Assembly (NCBI GenBank): GCA_029253965.1
Contig: JAQWYM010000030.1
Coordinates: 1-32,724 of the forward strand
DNA from: Gammaproteobacteria bacterium
GTDB lineage: Bacteria; Pseudomonadota; Gammaproteobacteria; UBA4575
Direction: 5' to 3'
DNA length: 32,724 nucleotides
Under the pieces are notes generated by a model, which did not search any database, was not told where the DNA came from, and saw nothing but the letters and a program-made list of their open reading frames with translations. The translations under genes were made by a program, and so were the position numbers. This document shows positions 18,477-27,552 of this stretch, piece by piece. Each line of letters begins with the position of its first letter. Position 1 is the stretch's first letter.

Positions 18477-18491
18477 GATTAACAATTAATC
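18477..18491. promoter_or_regulatory. Palindrome in the secA leader
   Basis: GATTAA-CAA-TTAATC is a perfect 6-bp inverted repeat ending 13 bp before the secA ATG. It covers the upstream edge of the zone where an SD sequence would normally lie, and none is visible. It may be an operator or a small A+T-rich hairpin affecting initiation. A chance palindrome in A+T-rich DNA is also possible. Confidence 0.4.
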
Positions 18492-18504
18492 GATTTCTAT
18501 ATAT

Positions 18505-21240
18505 ATGATTGGAAAAATCGCAAAAAAAATCTTTGGTAGTCGTAATCAACGAGTGCTATCTAAATATAAAAAGCTGGTTGGCCAAATTAATGATCAGGCT
18601 GCACAGATGCAGAGTCTTAGTGATGTTGAACTAAGCGCTAAAACTGGAGAGTTTAAAAATCGTTTGGCAGCGGGTGCTACATTAGACTCGCTGATTCCAG
18701 AAGCATTTGCTGTGGTTCGTGAGGCGGGTGTGCGAGTGATGGGGATGCGCCATTACGATGTACAGTTAGTCGGTGCCTTGGTTTTACATAATGGCAATAT
18801 TGCGGAGATGCGAACGGGTGAAGGTAAAACTCTAGTCGCAACCTTAGCCGTTTATCTAAATGCATTGCAGGGCGAAGGTGTTCATGTTGTTACCGTAAAT
18901 GATTATCTAGCAGAACGAGATGCTGCCTGGATGGGTAAGTTATACACCTTTCTTGGTATGACTATTGGCGTTATTACGGGTGGCTTGCCTGATGAAGAAC
19001 GCCGAGATGCCTATCTCTCTGATATCACCTACGGTACAAATAACGAATTTGGTTTTGATTATCTGCGCGATAATATGAAATTTTCAGCTGATCAAAAAGT
19101 AATGCGCAAACCATTTTTTGCTGTAGTTGATGAGGTGGATTCAATTCTTATTGATGAAGCTCGTACACCATTGATTATTTCAGGTCCTACAAATGATAGT
19201 TCAGACCTATATGAGCATGCGAACAAGATAGTACCGTCTCTTAAACCTCAGGTAGATGAAGAAAGTGAAGGTGACTATCTTGTTGATGAGAAATCAAAAC
19301 AGATCTTCCTTAGTGAGCAGGGACATGAAAATATTGAGAAGCTGCTGATAGAGGCGGGCTTACTAGAAGCAGATGACTCACTTTATGACAGCGCCAATAT
19401 TAGTCTGCTGCATCATATGAATGCCTCATTGCGCGCTAATGTTTTATTCCAAAAGAACGTCGATTATATCGTGCGTGATAATGAGATTGTGATTGTTGAC
19501 GAGTTTACTGGGCGTACTATGCCTGGACGTCGATGGTCTGAGGGCCTTCATCAAGCGATTGAAGCAAAAGAAGATGTTGAAATAAAAAATGAAAATCAAA
19601 CACTAGCCTCAATCACTTTCCAGAATTATTTCCGTCTATACGACAAATTAAGTGGTATGACAGGTACTGCAGATACCGAAGCGTTTGAGTTTGAATCAAT
19701 CTATGGTCTTGAGGTGGTGGTTGTACCCACTAATCAAGATGCGATACGTGATGACCGAAGTGATCTGGTCTATCTGACAATGCAGGATAAGTATCAGGCT
19801 ATATTAGAAGATGTTCGCGATTGTGCCTCCAGAGGACAACCTGTTTTGGTGGGTACAGCATCTATTGAGTCCTCTGAGACTCTGGATGCGTTGTTGACTG
19901 AAGCGGGGCTTGAGCATCAAGTCTTGAATGCAAAGCATCATGCCTCAGAGTCACAGATAATTATTCAAGCAGGACGGCCCAAGGCGGTCACTATTGCAAC
20001 GAATATGGCAGGACGTGGAACTGACATTGTATTGGGTGGCAATATTCAACCTGAGATCGATGCGCTAGGTACAGACGGTGATCCTGCTGTTATAGAAAAG
20101 TTAAAGGCTGATTGGAAGCAAGCAAATGCAGAAGTTTTAGCTGCTGGTGGCTTGCATATTATTGGTACAGAGAGGCATGAGTCGAGACGTATCGATAATC
20201 AATTACGTGGGCGTTCAGGTCGTCAAGGTGATCCAGGCTCAAGTCGTTTTTATCTTTCTATGGAAGACACCTTAATGAGAATCTTTGCTTCTGAGCGCGT
20301 GCGCAACATGATGCAAAAGCTCGGTATGGAAGAGGGTGAGGCTATTGAACATCCTTGGGTCAGTAAGGCGATTGAAAATGCACAACGAAAGGTAGAGTCT
20401 CATAACTTTGATATACGAAAGCATCTACTAGAATACGATGATGTTGCTAATGATCAACGTAAGGTAGTGTACGAGCAACGTAATGAACTAATGGAAGCTA
20501 ATGATATCAGTGAGGATATTGATGCAATTACGTTTGATGTTGTTGAGGGAATTATTAGCGCTTATATTGCGCCACAAAGCATGCCAGAGCAGTGGGATCC
20601 TAAAGGACTGAGCGTCGCATTAGATAAAGAACTGGGACTGAAGGCAGACATAGATCAATGGTTAGATAGAGACGATAAGCTGCATGAAGAGAGTTTACGC
20701 GAACGTATTCATAAAGAGGTCAACGACGTAATTGCTGCCAAAGGGGTGTTGATTGGCGAAGACGTTATGAAGAATCTGAAGAAAGATATTATGATGCAGA
20801 TTCTAGATGGCAAGTGGAAAGAGCATTTGGCAGCCATGGATTACTTGCGTCAAAGTATCGGTCTGCGAGGTTACGCGCAGAAGAATCCAAAACAAGAATA
20901 TAAGCGTGAAGCCTTTGATATGTTCCAGCAGCTCTTGGAACAAATTAAATCAGATACCGTAGGCTTGCTTTGTAAGATTCAATTTGAGGCAGAGAAGAAG
21001 CCAGAATTTGAACCTGTTTTTAAGCCAGAGCAGGATGCGATCGAGATGCGCCATGACACAGCGAATAGTATTCTCAACCCACAACCAGAAATTAGAGCTG
21101 AGAAGCCTGCCAGTAAAAAAGCGAGAAAACCAACTGCTGGCACCGCTCCTATGCGTGTTCCTGATAAAATTGGTCGAAACGACCCATGTCCTTGTGGATC
21201 GGGGAAAAAGTTTAAACAGTGCCACGGTAAGTTGGCTTAA
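18505..21240 (+). CDS. secA: Preprotein translocase ATPase SecA
   Basis: SecA is the motor ATPase that drives preproteins through SecYEG. The 911-residue product (E. coli 901) begins [14 protein letters not shown], matching the family N-terminus. It carries Walker A TGEGKT at 104-109, the DEVD box at 209-212 and the motif [14 protein letters not shown]. Further on are the [11 protein letters not shown] arginine finger region and helical scaffold and wing domains. A C-terminal zinc-binding SEC-C motif with C895, C897, C906 and H907 binds SecB and lipids. No SD sequence precedes the ATG; the leader instead contains two inverted repeats. E. coli secA is regulated by the SecM leader peptide, but I see no equivalent gene here. 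Confidence 0.99.
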   Translation: MIGKIAKKIFGSRNQRVLSKYKKLVGQINDQAAQMQSLSDVELSAKTGEFKNRLAAGATLDSLIPEAFAVVREAGVRVMGMRHYDVQLVGALVLHNGNIAEMRTGEGKTLVATLAVYLNALQGEGVHVVTVNDYLAERDAAWMGKLYTFLGMTIGVITGGLPDEERRDAYLSDITYGTNNEFGFDYLRDNMKFSADQKVMRKPFFAVVDEVDSILIDEARTPLIISGPTNDSSDLYEHANKIVPSLKPQVDEESEGDYLVDEKSKQIFLSEQGHENIEKLLIEAGLLEADDSLYDSANISLLHHMNASLRANVLFQKNVDYIVRDNEIVIVDEFTGRTMPGRRWSEGLHQAIEAKEDVEIKNENQTLASITFQNYFRLYDKLSGMTGTADTEAFEFESIYGLEVVVVPTNQDAIRDDRSDLVYLTMQDKYQAILEDVRDCASRGQPVLVGTASIESSETLDALLTEAGLEHQVLNAKHHASESQIIIQAGRPKAVTIATNMAGRGTDIVLGGNIQPEIDALGTDGDPAVIEKLKADWKQANAEVLAAGGLHIIGTERHESRRIDNQLRGRSGRQGDPGSSRFYLSMEDTLMRIFASERVRNMMQKLGMEEGEAIEHPWVSKAIENAQRKVESHNFDIRKHLLEYDDVANDQRKVVYEQRNELMEANDISEDIDAITFDVVEGIISAYIAPQSMPEQWDPKGLSVALDKELGLKADIDQWLDRDDKLHEESLRERIHKEVNDVIAAKGVLIGEDVMKNLKKDIMMQILDGKWKEHLAAMDYLRQSIGLRGYAQKNPKQEYKREAFDMFQQLLEQIKSDTVGLLCKIQFEAEKKPEFEPVFKPEQDAIEMRHDTANSILNPQPEIRAEKPASKKARKPTAGTAPMRVPDKIGRNDPCPCGSGKKFKQCHGKLA

Positions 21241-21249
21241 AGGATAAGC

Positions 21250-22467
21250 ATGCCTGTTAATCTAACTGCACCGACTGTTCTACTACCTATTGCCGGTGTA
21301 CGATTAGCCACAGCGGCATCAGCGATGCGCTATAAAAATCGAGATGACCTGGTGTTAATAGAGCTTGATCCTGCTGCCGAGGTTGCTGCAGTGTTCACGC
21401 AAAATAAATTTAGAGCGCCTCCTGTTGAGTTGGCATCAGCCAACTTACATGCAGCAACACCACGCTATCTAATCATCAATGCGGGCAATGCAAATGCAGG
21501 TAGTGGTGTTGCTGGTATGCATGCAGCAGAACAAACCTGTCTAGATGTGGCGGAACAATGTGCTGTTAACGCTAATCAAGTACTGCCTTTTTCCACTGGT
21601 GTCATTGGTGAGCTTTTAGATAGTAATAAAATCAAGGTTTGCTTAACTGACTTACAGCAGCAGCTCTCAGAAGATAATTGGTTGCAAGCTGCTGCTGCCA
21701 TTCTCACAACTGACATTGTTGCCAAGGGGCAGAGTAAACAAGTCTTACTGCAAGGTAAGATGATTACAATAACAGGAATGACTAAAGGCTCAGGCATGAT
21801 CCAGCCTAATATGGCAACGATGCTAGCCTATGTCGCCACAGATTTAGCCATTCCAAAAGATGTATTAGAACGTTTATTAAAAGAGACTGTTGAACAGTCA
21901 TTTAATGCGATTACGGTCGATAGTGATACCTCGACCAATGACGCCTGTGTGCTTATTGCTAGTGCAAGTGCCGCATTAAACTATGATGATTTAAACGACA
22001 CAGAACAGCTAATTTTTGAAACGGCTTTGCTTGAGCTGATGCAAACTTTAGCGCAATCAATCATCCGTGATGGTGAGGGTGCAACAAAGTTTGTCAGTGT
22101 TGAAGTGGCGACTGCAGCTGACAAAATGTTGGCTAAAAAGGTCGCCATGTCGATAGCTAACTCACCATTAGTAAAGACAGCCTTAGCGGCATCTGATGCA
22201 AACTGGGGCCGGATTCTTGCAGCTGCCGGCAAGGTTGAATCAGATGAATTAAATCTTGCGAACGCTTCCTTAACAGTGAACGATATTGTGATCTGGAAAG
22301 ATGGCAGTATTCATTCTAGCTACACGGAAGAGAAGGGTAAGCAGGCCTTTATGCAAGATGAGATTAAGCTCCTTATCGATTTAAATGATGGCAGCGAAAG
22401 TTTCACAGTGTGGACCTGTGATTTGACGCATGAGTACATCCGTATTAATGCAGAATATAGAAGTTAG
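21250..22467 (+). CDS. argJ: Bifunctional glutamate N-acetyltransferase / ornithine acetyltransferase ArgJ
   Basis: ArgJ transfers the acetyl group from N-acetylornithine to glutamate in cyclic arginine synthesis; the bifunctional form can also use acetyl-CoA. The 405-residue precursor has the self-cleavage motif KGSGMIQPNMATML, with the nucleophilic threonine at residue 190 that becomes the N-terminus of the beta chain. Other landmarks are INAGNANAGSG and the SDANWGRILAAAGK segment near the C-terminus. The start has an SD sequence (AAAGGA) overlapping the secA stop, 9 bp upstream. A secA-argJ-Nudix order also occurs in Pseudomonas. Mono- versus bifunctional activity cannot be decided from the sequence. 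Confidence 0.96.
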   Translation: MPVNLTAPTVLLPIAGVRLATAASAMRYKNRDDLVLIELDPAAEVAAVFTQNKFRAPPVELASANLHAATPRYLIINAGNANAGSGVAGMHAAEQTCLDVAEQCAVNANQVLPFSTGVIGELLDSNKIKVCLTDLQQQLSEDNWLQAAAAILTTDIVAKGQSKQVLLQGKMITITGMTKGSGMIQPNMATMLAYVATDLAIPKDVLERLLKETVEQSFNAITVDSDTSTNDACVLIASASAALNYDDLNDTEQLIFETALLELMQTLAQSIIRDGEGATKFVSVEVATAADKMLAKKVAMSIANSPLVKTALAASDANWGRILAAAGKVESDELNLANASLTVNDIVIWKDGSIHSSYTEEKGKQAFMQDEIKLLIDLNDGSESFTVWTCDLTHEYIRINAEYRS

Positions 22468-22491
22468 GTTTCTGCGCCAGATTAAAGTCTT

Positions 22492-23436
22492 ATGCCTGAT
22501 CTCTTACATGTCGCTATAGCAGTTATCTACAATGAAAAGTCTGAGATTCTAATTCAGCAACGTTCAAGAAATGTACCCATGGCTGGCCTATGGGAGTTCC
22601 CTGGTGGCAAGGTCGAGCGTGGGGAATCGCCGAAGATGGCGCTGCGTCGAGAGTTGCAAGAAGAGCTTGGGGTCACACTCAGACAAGCAAAATTTTTCTT
22701 TAACTTTAACTTTCAATATCCAGATCAAACAATCTGTTTCCATGTGTTTAAAGTTGAAGGCTTTGAGAACACCCCAAGCAGTAATGAGGGGCAAGCATTT
22801 CACTGGCAGGCAGTCGATGATCTGCCACTAGATAGTATGCCACTAGCAAATCAAACAATAGTCCAGTCAATGCAATTGCAAACGCAATATATGATTGCAG
22901 ATCAGGATGTCTATGCTGAGCAACTTGAGCAGCAAATAAAAAAACAGATCTCTCTTGGTATAAGACTGATTCAACTACGAGCTAAGTCATTATCAAAAGA
23001 GCATTACTTGAAACTATTGTCTAAAGTGCAGGAATGGGTAGCAGATAAAGAAGTAAAACTTATATTGAATTGCCCATTAAATTGGCTGACAGCAGAGCAA
23101 TGGCCTCAATCACATCTGAGTAGCAAAGAGCTACAGCTAGCCTATGTAAAGCAGCAATTGGGTGAGAAGCATGAGTATTTTTCGGCCTCCGTACATAATG
23201 AAGATGAGATAAATATGGCGAATGCGTTGTCATTACGTTGTGTTTTGCTTGGCCCCGTCTTGAGGACGCCAACACATAGTGCTTGCGAGCCTATAGCATG
23301 GGCAGGATTTCAGCGTCTAACGAATATGAGTAATTGGCCGGTTTTTGCTTTAGGTGGAATGACAGCTGATCAGCTCACGGTAGCGCAAGCTCATGCTGGT
23401 CATGGCATCGCTGGGATTCGTGCCTTTACAGAATAA
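22492..23436 (+). CDS. Nudix hydrolase (MutT-like) fused to a ThiE-like domain
   Basis: The N-terminal half (about 1-130) is a MutT-like Nudix domain with a complete Nudix box (about 39-61), GGKVERGESPKMALRREL followed by QEELG. It probably cleanses the nucleotide pool of 8-oxo-dGTP. The C-terminal half (about 135-314) resembles thiamine phosphate synthase: it has IQLRAK, a SVHNEDEI segment, LLGPVLRTPTHS and FALGGM. The usual NDR-type Asp and GVHL segments of true ThiE appear as ILNC and SHL, so TMP synthase activity is doubtful. Such fusions are common near secA and argJ in gammaproteobacteria. No strong SD sequence is visible before ATG 22492. Confidence 0.92.
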   Translation: MPDLLHVAIAVIYNEKSEILIQQRSRNVPMAGLWEFPGGKVERGESPKMALRRELQEELGVTLRQAKFFFNFNFQYPDQTICFHVFKVEGFENTPSSNEGQAFHWQAVDDLPLDSMPLANQTIVQSMQLQTQYMIADQDVYAEQLEQQIKKQISLGIRLIQLRAKSLSKEHYLKLLSKVQEWVADKEVKLILNCPLNWLTAEQWPQSHLSSKELQLAYVKQQLGEKHEYFSASVHNEDEINMANALSLRCVLLGPVLRTPTHSACEPIAWAGFQRLTNMSNWPVFALGGMTADQLTVAQAHAGHGIAGIRAFTE

Positions 23437-23450
23437 ATTAACTTATGGAC

Positions 23451-24233
23451 TTAAAAAGTACAGCAGGTGAGTTGGAACTTCACATTAAGCTGAAATTGTT
23501 TAGGATTAAACTTAAGTTCGTTCTGGGTCATGAATCTAATTGAGAAGCGATGCTTGCCAGCACTAATCTCAGGGAAACAACCGAGTTCTTTAGTCACCGC
23601 TACTCGCAGTATTTGATAGGGTAGGCCTAAGTCTAGGGAGCGTTGATAAAACCCTTGCTCTGCGGTACAGATTTCAGGTGATGTGCAGGTTCGGATTAAA
23701 TTTAGGCAGGTGCTGATTGAACGTTCAATCAGACTCAGTGGTGCAAGCCATTCACGTAAGGCCTGACGCCTACTACTGGTATCCTGCGCCAACCAAAAGT
23801 GATAACCCGGTAGGTCAAAGTCACAGGTGCCACCAGGGATGCTGGCGCGTTGGCTAAAGGCTTTAATAAATTCATTTTCTTTTGTGCCAGCTAAAAGCTG
23901 ACCATTGATGGCACTGACTTCAGAGATGAGCTGCTGATGATTATCAACGATGCCTTGCAGTTTGTTTTGATCAATGACTTCATTCTTAGCAAAACCATCT
24001 AATGTCGATAGTTGGCGGCTGAGCTCCTTGAGTATTTCTTGCTTGAGATCACCGCGTGAAATCAGGCTCATTAATTCAATTAGAGCAGATAGAGATAAAT
24101 GGCTGCCCCAAGAATCGTCTTGATCTAGGCAATAGTTACAGCGTGCAGAGAGGTTCTCAATACGCATAAACGTCCGAATTCGCTCATTAAGAGGTTGCTC
24201 GAATAGAATAGATGAATTTTCTGAATTAGACAT
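23451..24233 (-). CDS. zapD: Cell division protein ZapD
   Basis: ZapD (YacF) cross-links FtsZ filaments by binding the FtsZ C-terminal peptide. The 260-residue product starts with the family pattern ILFEQPLNERIRTFMRIE. It contains a mostly helical N-terminal domain and the conserved GGTCDFDLPGYHFWL segment, and it ends with a beta-rich domain (FSIRFM and VKFQLTCC). Length is close to E. coli ZapD (247). It overlaps the upstream coaE by 8 bp. The yacG gene that follows zapD in E. coli is not present; the convergent Nudix-ThiE gene lies 14 bp away. Confidence 0.94.
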   Translation of the reverse strand: MSNSENSSILFEQPLNERIRTFMRIENLSARCNYCLDQDDSWGSHLSLSALIELMSLISRGDLKQEILKELSRQLSTLDGFAKNEVIDQNKLQGIVDNHQQLISEVSAINGQLLAGTKENEFIKAFSQRASIPGGTCDFDLPGYHFWLAQDTSSRRQALREWLAPLSLIERSISTCLNLIRTCTSPEICTAEQGFYQRSLDLGLPYQILRVAVTKELGCFPEISAGKHRFSIRFMTQNELKFNPKQFQLNVKFQLTCCTF

Positions 24234-24849
24234 AAGTACGATTATGGGACGCTTGATCTGTTAAATTCAAGTATTTCTTATGTAATTTATCTAACTGCTT
24301 CGTGAGACTGGCATGATTGCCATTGTTGGTAACAATGTCATCAGCAGCTTGCAGCCTTTTACTATCGTCTAGCTGGCTGGCAATGATTTTTTCAACATTT
24401 CCCCTGCTGCATTGATCGCGTGCTACAACACGTTGAATTCGGATTTCTTCAGTGCTGTCGACAATCAGTAAGCGTGAAACAAGATCATTCATTCCAGCCT
24501 CAATCAATAATGGTGCAGATAGGATGCAGTAATCTGAGCTACTGAGGTTTAATTGTTTCTTTATCTCTGTACGTACACGGGGGTGAATAATACGCTCGAG
24601 TTTTTGTCGTGCGACCTGATCACTGAATATCAATCGACGCATTGCTTTACGATCGATATTGCCTTCGTCATCAAAGATTTCTGCTGGAAAATTCTTTTGC
24701 GTTTCAGCGTAAGCATCACTTCCTTTTTTCAAAAGATTACGACTGATGACGTCAGCATCAATGATTTTTATAGCATAACGTGAATGCATATAATCACTGA
24801 CTTCCGTCTTACCGGCGCCAATACCACCAGTGAGGCCAATTAATAACAT
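24226..24849 (-). CDS. coaE: Dephospho-CoA kinase
   Basis: CoaE phosphorylates dephospho-CoA at the 3'-hydroxyl of the ribose, the last step of coenzyme A synthesis. The 207-residue product begins with the P-loop LIGLTGGIGAGKTEV (lysine at 14). It has the DADVISRNL acidic motif, the RLIFSD and IIHPRVR segments and the lid region. Length matches the family. It starts 7 bp after pilD and overlaps zapD, so pilD-coaE-zapD is probably one transcript, the same order as in other gammaproteobacteria. Confidence 0.97.
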   Translation of the reverse strand: MLLIGLTGGIGAGKTEVSDYMHSRYAIKIIDADVISRNLLKKGSDAYAETQKNFPAEIFDDEGNIDRKAMRRLIFSDQVARQKLERIIHPRVRTEIKKQLNLSSSDYCILSAPLLIEAGMNDLVSRLLIVDSTEEIRIQRVVARDQCSRGNVEKIIASQLDDSKRLQAADDIVTNNGNHASLTKQLDKLHKKYLNLTDQASHNRTYV

Positions 24850-24856
24850 TGTATGA

Positions 24857-25672
24857 TTAGTAGTTAAAAAAGTAATTGTTAATCTGATTATGCCATATTA
24901 GGCAAATACTAGCCCCAATGGCAAGAAATGGTCCAAAGGGTATGGCGCTTTCTTTCTTCAGCTTACCCATAAATAATAGTGTGACACCAATGACACTGGC
25001 ACTGATCGAGGCTATTAAAATAGTCGGTAACAGTAGACTCCAACCCAAACAGGCACCAATCATTGCGAATAATTTGAAATCACCATATCCCATACCCTCT
25101 CGATTAGTGATTAAGCGATGTAGTTGGAATATCATCCAAAGGCTTGTATAGCCAAGCATGGCACCTATCACACTTTCTTCTAGACTCACAAAAGAAGTAA
25201 ACAGATTAAAAGCAATGCCAAGCCACAACAGGCTCAATGTAATCTCATCTGGCAATGTCATGGTGTGGATATCAATAACTGATAGCGTAAGTAAGCTGAG
25301 TAAAAAAACTAATGCAAAGAGCCCATCTATATTTGCACCAAACTGTTTGATTGCTATGCAGGCAATCAGTGCGGAGAGTAGTTCAATTATTGGGTACTGA
25401 ATACTAATAGTCTGACTACAGTGACGACATTTACCTGCGAGAAAAATAAAGCTTAGCAGTGGGATGTTTTCAAATAAGGATAGTTGTGTTCTACAGCTAG
25501 GGCAGAATGATCGTGGCTGAATTAAATCTATTGGTTTTTTAGAGTCGACAGTTGAGTCGAATTCAAGCATCACCGGTAAGCGATAGATGATGACATTGAT
25601 AAAGCTGCCTAAGACCAAGCCCAGTAAGGCTACGGATAGATAGAGAGCGGGTGTTGCTATGAATTCGAACAT
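24857..25672 (-). CDS. pilD: Type IV prepilin peptidase / N-methyltransferase PilD
   Basis: PilD is a polytopic inner-membrane aspartyl protease that cleaves prepilins after the leader glycine and methylates the new N-terminal residue. The 271-residue product has the N-terminal GSFINVIIYRLP motif and a cytoplasmic zinc-binding loop with C57, C60, C82 and C85. Two catalytic aspartates are visible: D134 in SVIDIHTMTLPD and D198 in GMGYGDFK. About eight membrane segments are visible. It follows pilC with an 81-bp gap. Its substrate is likely the PilA encoded upstream, plus minor pilins and any type II secretion pseudopilins elsewhere. Confidence 0.97.
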   Translation of the reverse strand: MFEFIATPALYLSVALLGLVLGSFINVIIYRLPVMLEFDSTVDSKKPIDLIQPRSFCPSCRTQLSLFENIPLLSFIFLAGKCRHCSQTISIQYPIIELLSALIACIAIKQFGANIDGLFALVFLLSLLTLSVIDIHTMTLPDEITLSLLWLGIAFNLFTSFVSLEESVIGAMLGYTSLWMIFQLHRLITNREGMGYGDFKLFAMIGACLGWSLLLPTILIASISASVIGVTLLFMGKLKKESAIPFGPFLAIGASICLIWHNQINNYFFNY

Positions 25673-25753
25673 CTGATTCTCTTGTGAGTTAGGTGGGCTG
25701 GCCTTTAAATACGACTATGCAATAACATTAGTTGCTAGCTGCAAGCATATTTT

Positions 25754-27010
25754 TTATATAATAGAACTTAATTTAAAAATAGGTAAATACATAGCCAGTA
25801 TGATACTACCGACGATAAGGCCAAGCAGACTAATGATCAAGGGTTCTAGAAGGCTATTCATAGCCTCAACCCATTGTTCAAGCTCTTCATTATAAACTTC
25901 GGATAAATTATTTAATATCATCGACAAGTTGCCAGATTCTTCACCCGTTCTAATCATGTCCTGCATAAGGTTGGGGAAGTAATGGAATTTTCTAAAGCTG
26001 GTGGAAAGTGATGCGCCAGCATGAACATCATTCATTATTGATATGCAGGCTTCTTTGAAAATTAGATTAGGCATAATACTAGACATTTTATTGAGGCAGT
26101 CTAGCAGCGGTATGCCAGCACTAACGAGTGTCGATAAGGTGCAATTAAATCTAGCAAGCAAGCTACAATGATAGGCTTTTCCAAAAATTGGGATATGTAA
26201 TGCTGTCCTGTCTAGGTAACGCTGCATCACTGGGTGCCTGCGATAACTATATCGAGTGATGAAAATCAGGGTTAAGCTCATGCTGATAAATATCATTCCA
26301 TTGTCTTTTATACCATGTGATATCTGAATCAGTAGTTGCGTATAGCTTGGGAGCTCAGCACCAAAATCATGGAACAACTTTTCAAACTGTGGCACTACCC
26401 AAATAAAGAGTATGAGTATCACTAGCAATGAAATGATTATTATTGTGCAAGGGTAGATAAGTGCACGCTTTAGATTGCGCTGCAATGTCTCAATTTTTTT
26501 TCGATGATGCACTATATTCTCAAGCATCTTGTTCAAGCTTCCTGAATACTCACCCACTGCAATCATGTTGCAGAGTATAGGGTCAAAACAGCGCCCTTGA
26601 TTACGTAGGCTATCAGACAACGAGAGCCCCCCTTCTAAATCTCTTTTTATTTCACTAAGCAGGGGTTTGACTGCTGATTTGTTTTGTCCCTGATTGAGTA
26701 TGTCGAAGCATTGAAGAATTGGCACACCAGCACGAAGTAACAAAGTAAGCTGCTGTAATAGATGGCTTACGTCAGAACTTTTTAGCTGTTGCTGAGAGAC
26801 ATGCTTGGTTGCTAATAATGTCCCTAAGGTAGTTTTTTTTATCGCATGCTGTAATCGATGTGGTGCTATATCAGTATGCAATAGTTTTATATTGCGCTGC
26901 CGCAAGGCCACGCGTAAAGAATCTGCATCTTGTGCTGATTCTTGTCCCTCTATTATCTTGCCGTTGTAATCTTTTCCCTGCCACAGGTAAGTGCTGCTAT
27001 TTTTGGCCAC
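25754..27010 (-). CDS. pilC: Type IV pilus inner-membrane platform protein PilC
   Basis: PilC (GspF family) is the inner-membrane platform on which the motor ATPases act during pilus assembly and retraction. The 418-residue product has a soluble N-terminal region and two T2SSF repeats (about 75-195 and 275-400). Hydrophobic segments lie at about 185-210, 230-250 and 385-412. The GEYSGSLNKMLENI and GEESGNLSMILNNL motifs mark the two repeats. It starts 34 bp after the pilA stop. The ATPase gene pilB, which normally separates pilA and pilC in Pseudomonas and E. coli (as hofB), is missing. Confidence 0.95.
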   Translation of the reverse strand: MAKNSSTYLWQGKDYNGKIIEGQESAQDADSLRVALRQRNIKLLHTDIAPHRLQHAIKKTTLGTLLATKHVSQQQLKSSDVSHLLQQLTLLLRAGVPILQCFDILNQGQNKSAVKPLLSEIKRDLEGGLSLSDSLRNQGRCFDPILCNMIAVGEYSGSLNKMLENIVHHRKKIETLQRNLKRALIYPCTIIIISLLVILILFIWVVPQFEKLFHDFGAELPSYTQLLIQISHGIKDNGMIFISMSLTLIFITRYSYRRHPVMQRYLDRTALHIPIFGKAYHCSLLARFNCTLSTLVSAGIPLLDCLNKMSSIMPNLIFKEACISIMNDVHAGASLSTSFRKFHYFPNLMQDMIRTGEESGNLSMILNNLSEVYNEELEQWVEAMNSLLEPLIISLLGLIVGSIILAMYLPIFKLSSII

Positions 27011-27044
27011 GAGAAGTGTAATGAATGCTTAGTAAGGTTGATAA

Positions 27045-27545
27045 TCAACTATCAGATGTTTTCTTCAGCATGGAGGCATTATCTACTGGCAATGATTTTG
27101 TACAGCTTTTTGGAAAGTAGGTCTGGAGTTCAATACGGCTCAGCTGACAATGCCAGCGCAGCATGCCATTCATTATAGTTGGTGAGAATGTTGCGCTATC
27201 GTTTGCAGTGAAACCAGCGCCCAAATTTTTATACATAACCTGAATAGAACCAGAAGTTAATATTTCAATAGATTGGATAAAGTCATCGGCATAGTCCTCT
27301 TTATCTGCTAAGCCAGATTTGGCATTGCCTGCTTCTGGGGCTACGCCTTGCCGTGCAATAACTTCAGCAACAATGAACTTGATGCTATTAACTGCACTCA
27401 TGCTCGCTGCTACTTTGCTGCGCACGGTGTAGTCTTGATACATAGGCGCAGCAACTGTGGTCAAGATGCCAATAATAGCGATAACTATCATCAGCTCAAT
27501 GAGGGTGAAGCCTTGGCTTCTTACCTGTTTATTAGCTGTCTTCAT
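27045..27545 (-). CDS. pilA: Type IVa major pilin-like prepilin PilA
   Basis: This is a probable pilus subunit. The frame extends upstream to 27653, but the start at 27545 has a good SD sequence (GGGAGAA, 7 bp spacing) and gives a standard 12-residue basic leader, MKTANKQVRSQG. PilD would cut before FTLIELMIVIAIIGIL. The mature Glu5 is present. The 166-residue precursor has the hydrophobic N-terminal helix, a variable globular domain and two cysteines (C133 and C148) that probably form the C-terminal disulfide loop. An 18-residue tail continues past C148, longer than in typical Pseudomonas pilins. A minor pilin is possible but less likely given the pilC-pilD context. Confidence 0.92.
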   Translation of the reverse strand: MKTANKQVRSQGFTLIELMIVIAIIGILTTVAAPMYQDYTVRSKVAASMSAVNSIKFIVAEVIARQGVAPEAGNAKSGLADKEDYADDFIQSIEILTSGSIQVMYKNLGAGFTANDSATFSPTIMNGMLRWHCQLSRIELQTYFPKSCTKSLPVDNASMLKKTSDS

Positions 27546-27552
27546 TTTTGAA

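Noticed and set aside
18444-18482. A 12-codon frame in the secA leader as a possible SecM-like leader peptide
   Set aside because: It is too short, has no signal sequence, arrest motif or SD sequence, and is not a convincing gene.
18410-25745. An 11-base repeat (CTAGCTGCAAG) near secA and again between pilC and pilD
   Set aside because: Many 11-base matches are expected by chance in a 32-kb window; the two contexts share nothing else.
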